Shown: positions 56,080 through 64,000 of the stretch, in pieces
Layout of the letters: each line of letters begins with the position of its first letter
How positions within the stretch are numbered: the first letter of the stretch is position 1
Position numbers and translations under genes: made by a program
The notes under the pieces: model-generated
Database searches by the model: none
What the model was told of the DNA's origin: nothing
The model's input: only the letters and a program-made list of their open reading frames with translations
Origin: Fragilaria crotonensis
Lineage: Eukaryota; Bacillariophyta; Fragilariophyceae; Fragilariales; Fragilariaceae
DNA: 64,000 nt
NCBI GenBank assembly: GCA_022925895.1
Contig: JAKSYS010000111.1
Coordinates: 1 to 64,000, forward strand
Reading direction: 5' to 3'

Positions 56080-57479
56080 ACGGTGAGGGGAACCAAAGCT
56101 TTGATGCGAGAGTTCGTTAAAACACTAAATCTGGTGCCCCAACCGAAGCATCAAATGCTCCTTTCAAGAAGAACAATTGTGAAATGCCGACAGACAATAT
56201 CATCATGGATGAGAGCAATGGCTGCTATGCTCGTTGTTTTGTTTTGCTTGTCGATGGATTCTGATCTCATCTTTTAACTGACACCAACGCCAACGAGCAT
56301 CAAGAAACATTCTGGTCACAAAGGCGAGAATGGCACATTGTTTTTTATACGATGGTGGAGCGACTCTGAAGCGAATATAGTTAGTGATGACCGCCCAGGT
56401 TCGGATGAAACGTCGCTAGGCGACGATGCCGCTGGTCCGTCAATCTTTCGCGACAATCTCACAATTGTTATTCAACTTAATGGCGAGATGGGCAATCATC
56501 TGGGCAAGATCGCTTTTGGCTACATGGTAAAGTTGATACTCGAAGATGATTACAATATAACATCCAGCATGGTTTTGAGGCACCAGGATAGCCAAAAATG
56601 GGTGCGAGCAATGAAGAGCATGATGTGCTTCACAAAGATGCGAAAGATGGATTTTTCGCAAGGTAACACTGAAGAATTTGAAGATCGTTGGAACGAACAA
56701 CACAATTGGCTTGGTGGCGATCAATTCAATATCAAGACTGCAGCGTCATTACGTTCTGATCTGAAAGAACTTGTCCAGGTCTTTTCCAATACCACTAACC
56801 CCCCTCCAGTACTTCCAGTCGACGTCAACATCACAATTCCGTTCATCTATGCTAATTCCTTTGGTATCGGCAGCGACATCGTTGACCCTTTCTTCGACAG
56901 ATTGAAAGACTTGTTTGAGTATGATCTGAATAATCCTAAATGCTGTGGTCCGAGAGCGCTCGCAAACGAAATAGTATTACATGCCCGAGGTTTCGAAGTG
57001 GAACCTCAGAAGAGCGCCAAAAAGCGTGCTGTCGAAGCCCCAACAAGACCGTGATGGAGCTTCTCAGGAATCACCAACGAGGGGACAAAATTGCTGTAGT
57101 AAGCCGATTCTCATCGTTTGGGCAGCTTTACGTGGATCGAATGGTACGTGAAGGCCTGGATGCTCGACTGGTGGAGACCGGCAATGGAGAACAAAGCTTT
57201 TGTTTTCTCATGTCAGGACAAAATGAAATCATTGGGGGCGTAAAATCCACGTTCTTGAGATGGGCGTCATATTTAGGGAATGCCTCAATAGCACGCATTT
57301 ATGCCCTGCGATCACCGAACAGGCCTTCATCTGACATTGCAGCAAACATCAAAGCAACACATCTCCTTGCTTCATCTAATTTTACCAACCCAGCACTGAG
57401 AGGAAAGACTTTTTTGTGGGAGTCTTACAACTCCGAAGAGCAAGATCAGATTGATCAAGCGCACATGCTCTCTTTGTAA
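56080..57479 (+). pseudogene. Fucosyltransferase-like type II protein, copy B, frameshifted
   Basis: Two frames cover the family domain: 56,338-57,054 and 56,940-57,479. Upstream, 56,203-56,275 encodes a hydrophobic anchor (MRAMAAMLVVLFCLSM) in yet another frame. The domain has TIVIQLNGEMGNHLGKIAFG, which parallels the donor-side GGLGNQ motif of GT11-type fucosyltransferases, then CCGPRALAN, LHARGFEVE (an HxR-type motif) and ETGNGEQSFCFLMSGQ. The frame is lost at about 57,030, where about four bases are missing relative to copy C (GCTGTCGAAGCCCC against GGTTTCGGCGAACTTAGCCCC). That is not a homopolymer change, so the copy is probably a true pseudogene. Its 3' half and 3' flank are duplicated at 35.4-36.5 kb. 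Confidence 0.75.
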
Positions 57480-57960
57480 AACAATGGATTCGGTATTGGT
57501 GAGTCTGGCGGTTGCCATTGATTTGTTGTTCGTGATGCAAGCTGGAGAGTCGAGGCGATTAACTTTCGCAGAAGGCACAGCAATAGGGGAAAGCGAAGAC
57601 GGTGCATGCTTGTGGCAGAAACTAGAATGTATGTTGTAATGTTTATGTTTCGAGGAGCACATGGCGGCGTTGGATGTGCCGTAGTTTTGATTTGGCATCT
57701 GAGAATGTGCAAATCACGACTCGCTTTGCTAGTCGGGTAGCGTTTGCCGCGAAGTAAGAAGTATTCCCTAGACCAAGACACAGTTTGGACGACAAAACCA
57801 CAGATACCCCATGAAGCATAAAGTATTAATCGCCATCAACAAGGGCTCGATGATGATGCGAAGAAGCGCGGTAAGTCCATCTAGAACGGACCTTCCATGC
57901 AACAATTGCGGACTTTTCATGTGATATGTGAAATGTTGAAAGTCTGTGTCGTGTGTGTGT
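57480..57960. other. 3' flank of copy B and spacer
   Basis: Up to about 57,775 it matches the flank of copy A. An antisense frame (57,698-57,372) is a shadow of this shared sequence, not a gene. Confidence 0.5.
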
Positions 57961-59033
57961 AAATCCGATTAAATGTCATTCATGTGACGTTTTCGTGACA
58001 TCATAGGAATCCTGAAAAAAAAACTCATCCGTTTCTGATTTCATCGTCCGTCAAATAATCTGGCACGCTCGGACCGGCCGGCTACATGGCCGTTTTGTGC
58101 TCGTTTGAGCCGCGCTGAATTTTGAATTTGACTTGTACGGGCGCTCCGGTATAATCCTACACAGGAACGTAGAAAAGACGTAGAAACGGAGGTCAATGTA
58201 TGTCTTAGTCTACAAGGTACAGTAGAACGCATCCGGATGTACACAAAATACCAAATTGTAATTTGTGACAATGGACCCTCAACTGTGGGTCCATTTCTCT
58301 TGTAGTTGACCCTTTTTCTTACTTCCAGTCTTTGTCTTCTTTACTTGTAGCAATTGTAGGCAGTCATTTGTAATGACAATGGGAGTGAACCTGTTTTGAT
58401 TGATTTTCAGAGCATTTTTTGATGGGTCTCACTTGACAACAGCAACACCGGCGTACGAGCACTGGTACCGACGTACCGGAGAACCAGGTAGTAGCATTTT
58501 AGTCGTACTGTAGTAGTTGCGTTCGTATCGACGTATTGTAGTTTGTAGTAGTGATTTCATATCTACCGGTAGTAGTGTACCAGGTACTCCAGTACTGTAC
58601 TCGAGTACACTGTACATGTCAACTGCGCTACTGGGTACAGTCGACGACCCGCTCCTGTAGAAATGCAGTATCAAAGGTCGTAGTTTTGTCTTCGTCGTAT
58701 TTTATGAATCGATTTGTGCCGCAGCTGGTGCATATGAGTACAATACTGGAGTATAGACGAGGTGGTGTTATATTTATTGTACAGGAGTACATGTACTGGT
58801 ATCGTGTGTTGTATGTATATATTCATAGATATAATTGTAAATAATGTAAGTGAGCGTTCAAATTTCGACTGTGAGTGGGAGGGCCGGCGGCAGATTTGCG
58901 TTGAAAGAATATTTTCAAGAATAATTCTGAAATTCCCTTCTTATATGGCTTCCACGTGGAGCTAAATTTTCTACACCGGTTCTAAGTGGCGTGTCGTATG
59001 CCGACGTCATTTGAATGACATTTAATCGGATTT
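57961..59033. repeat. 1.07-kb stretch flanked by a 30-bp inverted repeat
   Basis: 57,961-57,990 (AAATCCGATTAAATGTCATT...) and the reverse complement of 59,004-59,033 match at 28 of 30 bases. This could be a degraded MITE or foldback element, but no target duplication was seen (flanks are a GT run and GATATATG). The interior has a perfect stem-loop at 58,271-58,294 and a GTAC-rich block at about 58,450-58,800. No coding capacity. Confidence 0.6.
58271..58294. repeat. Perfect 8-bp stem-loop
   Basis: ATGGACCC and GGGTCCAT around an eight-base loop, followed within 25 bases by a pyrimidine-rich run. Confidence 0.75.
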
Positions 59034-59533
59034 GATATATGCTGATAGCTGCTTGCAGCTTGTACATATTATTATGCATACTGTATGGTTGCAGATGATT
59101 TTGGTACTTGTACCATGTATGTATGTACTGGTTTCGGGGTCTTGCGCGTACAGTAGAGAATGGTACTCCAGTACGATGAACAAGTGACACTACTGTACGA
59201 TTAGTATAGTACACCTACGTTGCAACTTGCAAAACAATAGCATGCCATCATGATGACGACAAGAGTTAACGATGATGAGAGGTTTCGAGAGGAAAGTCAT
59301 CATCGGTTGTTTTTAACCATTTGTGTCGCCTGTCGCCTGCCGCCTGCTGTACCATCCACTCCACTCCACTCCATTCCACTCCAGTACCGTCTCTCTTGGT
59401 CTTTGGCCGCTCTGCCAAATAGCAGTACCAGGTACTGTGTTGGATTGTTTTGCAATACGCTAATTGCGCTCACTTATTGGAGAGCGAGTTCTTGTACGGG
59501 GTAGTCCCTCGGATGGCATGACTGAACAGTATT
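59034..59533. other. Promoter-side spacer of FucT-like copy C
   Basis: No gene. GTAC words near 59,110-59,210. A CCACTCCACTC-type short repeat (CACTCCA, CATTCCA) lies at about 59,352-59,385, upstream of the copy C start. Confidence 0.45.
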
Positions 59534-60784
59534 ATGTTCAAGCCATCATTAATGTCACTGATGACAGTTCTAACTGCAGCATTCTTGGTGTTGCAGTTGC
59601 TCATTGTGAAACTTATGCTCTCAAGTGCACCAACTTGGGATGATAAGACAGAGACTTGGAATGTCATGTCGTCGGAATCCTCGATCGGCTGGCGAGGCGA
59701 GACAGAGAAAGTAGGAACGACAGATACACCAGATTTCGGCACCATCATCCGAGATGATGCAGATTATCGCAAGACAACCACAATCGTTATTCAACTTGGC
59801 AATGAGGGAATGGCCAATCAACTTTGTCGGCTCGCCTTCGGTTACGCAGTCAAGTGGACACTGGAAGACGACTTCAACATAACTTCCAAAATAATTGTGA
59901 GACACCACGAACGGAGGACGTTGACGATGGCATGGCGAAGCATGATGCTGTGCTTTCCAAAGGTGCAAGCAATGGATTTTCTCCATGGTTCACTAGTCAC
60001 TGATGAATTTGAGGATCGTTGGAAGCAACAACAAACGTGGCTGGGTAGCGATCGATTGAATCTCAAGTCTGTGGCATCACTGAATATAACTCTGGAAGAA
60101 TTTGTGCACGTCTTTTCCGATAACAGCAACCACCCTCCGGTACTTCCAGTTGATGCCAACATTACACTTCCGTTCCTATATGCAAACTTGTTTGTCAGAT
60201 ACGACATGGTTGATAGATTCTACGACAGATACCGCGACTTATTCGAATACGATGTGGAAAATCCTGAATGTTGCGGTCCAAGAGCCCTCCCAAATGAAAG
60301 CATATTCCATGCGCGGGGTTTCGAAGTGGAGATTCCGAGGATCGCAAGAAAGCGAGGTTTCGGCGAACTTAGCCCCAACAAAACTGCGACGGAGATTCTC
60401 AAGAATTACCAACGAGGGGACAAAGTCGCAGTTCTTGGTCGATTCCCATCGTTTGGGCAGCTTTATGTGGATCGAATGCTCCTTGAGGGTCTGGATGCTC
60501 GTTTGGTGGAGACCGGCAATGGAGAACAAAGTTTTTGTTTCCTAATGTCAGGACAAACTGAAATCATTGGCCTCGCTAGATCCTCGTTCATGAGGTGGGC
60601 GTCGTATTTAGGGAATGCGTCGAAGGCCCGCCTTTACAGCCTTAAAACTCCGGAACGAACCTCGATGTCCTCCTTCATTGAGTTCATGATTTACAATCAT
60701 ACAAATCTAAAACTGAGGGAGAAGGTGTCGTCTGAACTTTTCAACTCGGAAACACAAGATCAGATTGAGGCAGGCAGAGGATGA
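59534..60784 (+). CDS. Fucosyltransferase-like type II membrane protein, copy C (intact)
   Basis: An intact 416-residue single exon. The short N-terminus and one membrane segment (SLMTVLTAAFLVLQLLIVKLM, about residues 8-28) suggest a Golgi type II protein. The lumenal domain opens with TTIVIQLGNEGMANQLCRLAF, close to the GGLGNQ-type donor loop of GT11 fucosyltransferases. It continues with CCGPRALPNE and FHARGFEVE (HxR-type motif), then ETGNGEQSFCFLMSGQTEII and SFMRWASYLGNASKARLYSL, which resembles the S-x-F-x-x-W-A motif of that fold. I infer a sugar transferase, probably acting on glycoproteins or cell-wall glycans, but the donor is not proven by these motifs. Copies A and B in this window are broken, so this is the likely working copy. 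Confidence 0.7.
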   Translation: MFKPSLMSLMTVLTAAFLVLQLLIVKLMLSSAPTWDDKTETWNVMSSESSIGWRGETEKVGTTDTPDFGTIIRDDADYRKTTTIVIQLGNEGMANQLCRLAFGYAVKWTLEDDFNITSKIIVRHHERRTLTMAWRSMMLCFPKVQAMDFLHGSLVTDEFEDRWKQQQTWLGSDRLNLKSVASLNITLEEFVHVFSDNSNHPPVLPVDANITLPFLYANLFVRYDMVDRFYDRYRDLFEYDVENPECCGPRALPNESIFHARGFEVEIPRIARKRGFGELSPNKTATEILKNYQRGDKVAVLGRFPSFGQLYVDRMLLEGLDARLVETGNGEQSFCFLMSGQTEIIGLARSSFMRWASYLGNASKARLYSLKTPERTSMSSFIEFMIYNHTNLKLREKVSSELFNSETQDQIEAGRG

Positions 60785-63324
60785 TCGCTTCCGTGATAGA
60801 GCAGTGGATACTTGGACCGTAATTACGTTTTCGAACAGGGAATTGGTTAGGTCAATGAGGAGATTTGTCGCTCCTGATGTGCTTTCTATGGCTACCTTGT
60901 GGTTACCTGAGTGCGTAACCATGAGAGTGTATCGTGATGTAATGATCACAGTATATCAGACCCATTTGTGCACCAAGAGTGGCATTGCGAGAGCTGGGTG
61001 AGGATTCGTGTGAGATCCTGTGTTGTGAGATACTTTTTGTTTATGAATGATTTACTCTGGTATCTTGGACGACGGTCAATGGCGGACTCTGAGAGCGCAC
61101 GACAATGATGACAGGGAGGAATCGTCGCAGACATCAGGGTAAAGCGAGCACCTGTACGAGGTTGATAATCTCAATGGCAGTATGAAATGTGTAGCCCCGC
61201 ACATACACTGAGATGGTAACGCCACGACAGACACCTACCATTGCTGCCGTGCAATTTGCTGACCTCCGCCCTAGCATTGACGAGCCTGGGCACACTGACC
61301 TGCCAGGACCTGCATGTCTTGCAGGTGAAGCCTACATCCTTTAGTTCATCGGCTTTGAGGATGAAGGAAATGGTGTTATGTTTAGTTCAGTCCGGAAACG
61401 CCCATTTTGGCGATGAGTTCGGAAAGTCTGCCCACGCCAAAAGGACAGAGCGGTCGATTATTGAAACCCAGAGCTCACTTGCTGCTATTTACATAATATT
61501 TTTCTTCATTTTTAAGTACTACTATTTAGTAGGACAGGTTCTTCCATTGTGGCATCTCTTTCCACAGTTGGAACATGCCCTCAGAAATCAGTGAACGTGA
61601 ACCTATTTTGTCAGCAAAGTTGCTGTGCTTTCCGCAGTCCAGCTTGACATTTTGCTACCCATCGGTTCCTTTGTTACACCATCATATAAAGTTGTCTCCA
61701 AGCAGAGTGGGAACTTTTCATTCTGAAAGCTGTTGGATAAAACTGCTAGCTCAAAGCACCTGAACAAGTAGTCAGGACCTTTGTTGAGATGCTTACCACT
61801 GTTGGTCTAAACTGCTTCCCAATATGCTGTCTGTTGTTCAAAACATTGAGGCTTTTTTCCAAGTTTCTGCCAATTGCTCAGATGGATGGAAATGGTGACA
61901 GTCTTTGTATGGGGATGCAATTTTGTGACATGAACATTTGCCTTGATAATTCATCACACTTTGATGTGAAAGATGCATCACAAAAGGATAATGTATGTAT
62001 GGAGGAAAAGCCATTTTGAACATCAAACTGTGCTTTGTCCGTCCTTAGTCAGTATGCAGGAGACTATGTGGTGAAGAATACAACGGGGTTTCCATGAAAC
62101 ATTACCATGGATTGGTAATAGGCTTGGATGGCTGCTGATTTGTGAGATGACAATGCATATGAGAGCGCTTCTGCCAGATTGGCTGAAGCTGCACAGGTTG
62201 GTGCTCACATGATACTTGTGAACAACTGAAGCACTCAATTGTTTGGCATGTTGATTGTAAGAAAAGAGAAGATTATTGCAGCTGACCAGAAAGCTCATGC
62301 TACTGAGGTTGGTGAAGGGCTGACATCATGATCATAAATGAGGATGAAGTAAAGGACGATGCAATTAATAATTGATATGCTTGCAAATTGCTGACATCAA
62401 AACAAAGCATGGAAACAACAATGCTGCTGTCAATTAGATGGAAAGTGCCCTAATATAATGGAAGAAAGTTGCATTGTTACATTGTTACCTTCTAGTTTGT
62501 GTTTGCCACAGTGTCAACCATGACATCAAGCTAGCTGTTTTGTGTTGCATTTTGGTACTATGCAGCTACACAGTAGTACCACATACATAGAATACTGTTT
62601 GCAACAGAGGAGAAGGCAATAACACATTGACAAAGGTCAAAGATGTGGTGTTGGAAAATAGGAACAAAATGAGTCCAAATGAATTATGATCAGATACTAG
62701 TTGAGTTAAATGTAGATCGTGCCAACTGGGAGATGTAATGAAATGATGGAGAAAGATAAACTGTTTTAGAGGGTGAGCAATTTCCTTTTTTGTAGTTCAG
62801 GACAGTGCAGTGAACCACGCTGTCCATAAAAACAGACAGGCGCTACGGGTCCAATTAGGTTTCACCAATTTGACATCAGCACTCTTCAGCACTTTTGTTG
62901 CAGAATTTAACTTGTACGGAATCTTTATCTTTGATTTTCTCAGCGCCCACTTTTCAAACCACCTCTTGTGCAAAACTACGTTCTAGATAAGGAACATAAA
63001 TCTGCGCCACATTTGTTTGAATAGAAATAAAAATGATCGTGTCTAGATGTGTATAAAACATGGTACCAGTAGTGGATTTGAGTTAAACTCGCACAAAACT
63101 CATCATTTTGATATATTATACAACCACGATGGTACGGCACTTTTTCTCCCTGTCATTCCTGTTTCTCTTGTTGTTCTTGCTCTCCTTGCTGCTTTTGTTT
63201 CTCTTGTTGCCATTGTTCTGTTTTTGCTCTTGTTTGCTCTCTATCTGTTGTCATTTTGCTTGAGTTACTAAAGCACCCACCTACTGATTTTTTTGTTACC
63301 AACCCCATGTTTCGTTCTCTTTAG
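60785..63324. other. Repeat-like stretch without supported gene
   Basis: AT-rich with frames under 120 residues (for example 61,241-61,594, 61,789-62,019) and many stops. Probably degenerate transposon sequence, but no part could be named. A hydrophobic frame at 63,047-63,271 is Leu/Val repetitive (from TTGTTCTTGCTCTCCTTG-type sequence) and ends just before the terminal frame. Confidence 0.35.
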
Positions 63325-63351
63325 GATCATCCACAACAAGAAGTACCATTG

Positions 63352-64000
63352 ATGCAGGATCCACATCCAGTGGACCAGACTCTATCTGCTCTCAAGGCTA
63401 TGTCATGGACTGCTTCTTTGCCTTTCAAAGGTCATTTTTGTCATGCAACCGATGATTTCAATGCATCATTGGAAACCGAGTATGACCTCTTTCAGTACAC
63501 TACCTCCATGTACAAGGGTTCCAAGCATATTGTTTGGTTCAGTCCATCTCTTTATCCCATCAATGGTGGATTTCGAAAGGATTCAGGAGGCCATAGTCTT
63601 ATCACTGACTTACTCCAAGCTGCCAAATCTGTTGGGAATTGTGCCCTTGTTTCCAATGGTTATGTTTTGCGTTCCCCAACCAATGTCGCAGATGTACTAC
63701 TGACTGACCAACGTGTATTGAAATGCAGTAATTTCCGCAAGTATTTGTCTGAACAAGGAGGAATTGCAATGTCCTCCACACTGAACCAAAGTACTGGAAC
63801 CAACTCTTATCGTGTTACCACCTACACTGGAGATAAGAAGAATGCCCATGGGTGCAAGAGTTCTGGCATAGCATTGAAGCGGCGCAATTCTACTCTACGT
63901 GGTACCTCCTGCACCTGTCGTGTCAAATTCACACTCCGAATTGACCACAATAGCTTTTTCCTGGTTTGTGGAATTGGAGATAACCAGCACACTGGTCATC
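63352..64000 (+). CDS. FAR1/MULE-like zinc-finger protein, N-terminal part (runs off window)
   Basis: An open frame starts after an in-frame stop at 63,322 and its first ATG is 63,352; it continues to the window end, 216 codons. CTCTTTAG directly before 63,325 could be an intron acceptor, so an upstream exon is possible. The protein has HFCHATDDF early, then a Ser/Thr-rich middle and, near the edge, CTCRVKFTLRIDHNSF and CGIGDNQHTGH. This C-x-C ... H-x-x-H layout recalls the FAR1-type DNA-binding fold that precedes MULE transposase domains, and related proteins are common in diatoms. Whether it is an active Mutator-like element or a domesticated host gene cannot be told without the rest. There are no breaks in the visible part. 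Confidence 0.5.
   Translation, partial: MQDPHPVDQTLSALKAMSWTASLPFKGHFCHATDDFNASLETEYDLFQYTTSMYKGSKHIVWFSPSLYPINGGFRKDSGGHSLITDLLQAAKSVGNCALVSNGYVLRSPTNVADVLLTDQRVLKCSNFRKYLSEQGGIAMSSTLNQSTGTNSYRVTTYTGDKKNAHGCKSSGIALKRRNSTLRGTSCTCRVKFTLRIDHNSFFLVCGIGDNQHTGH

Noticed and set aside
63047-63271. Small membrane protein (74 residues, Leu/Val-rich)
   Set aside because: The hydrophobic part comes from a TTG/CTT-rich simple sequence and would appear hydrophobic by composition alone.

Overview
The window reads as nuclear DNA of a diatom (a stramenopile alga with a secondary red plastid). The evidence is: three plastid-pathway enzymes whose N-termini join a signal peptide to an ASAFAP-like cleavage motif (SQD2-type sulfolipid synthase, protoporphyrinogen oxidase, glucose-6-phosphate isomerase); few, short GT-AG introns of 66-189 bp; copia-type retroelement fossils; and lineage-typical families of protein kinases, STAND ATPases and fucosyltransferase-like proteins. 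No species is claimed.

Layout. 1-6.5 kb is a decayed DNA transposon with two convergent gene sets: on the plus strand a Ulp1-like protease, an acidic coiled-coil-like protein and a papain/C39-like protease; on the minus strand a CACTA/Plavaka-like transposase. 6.7-10.25 kb is a broken copia fossil. 10.9-12.2 kb is a protein kinase with many single-base disruptions. 13.2-30.7 kb is the gene-rich host segment: GT8-like glycosyltransferase (-), SEC11 signal peptidase (+), an unrecognised gene (-), a DUS1-type dihydrouridine synthase with a CCCH finger (-), a complete 401-bp hAT MITE, a secretory NmrA/SDR protein (+), SQD2 (-), PPOX (-) and plastid GPI (+). 30.9-46.4 kb holds three minus-strand copies of one STAND (COG3899-type) ATPase/TPR gene, separated by repeats, a copia fossil and a fucosyltransferase-like fragment. 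46.4-55.9 kb is repeat-rich with another copia fossil. 56-60.8 kb carries two more fucosyltransferase-like copies, one broken and one intact. The last 0.65 kb opens a FAR1/MULE-like reading frame that runs off the edge.

How the genes fit together. The central genes serve plastid lipid and tetrapyrrole synthesis, plastid carbon metabolism, ER protein processing and tRNA modification. Nothing suggests an operon; they are separate eukaryotic genes. The right half is shaped by local duplication and transposons. Two signals run through the window: intergenic spacers packed with GTAC palindromes, and single-base frameshifts, many at homopolymers, in the duplicated or signalling genes, while DUS1, SQD2, PPOX, GPI and NmrA stay open.
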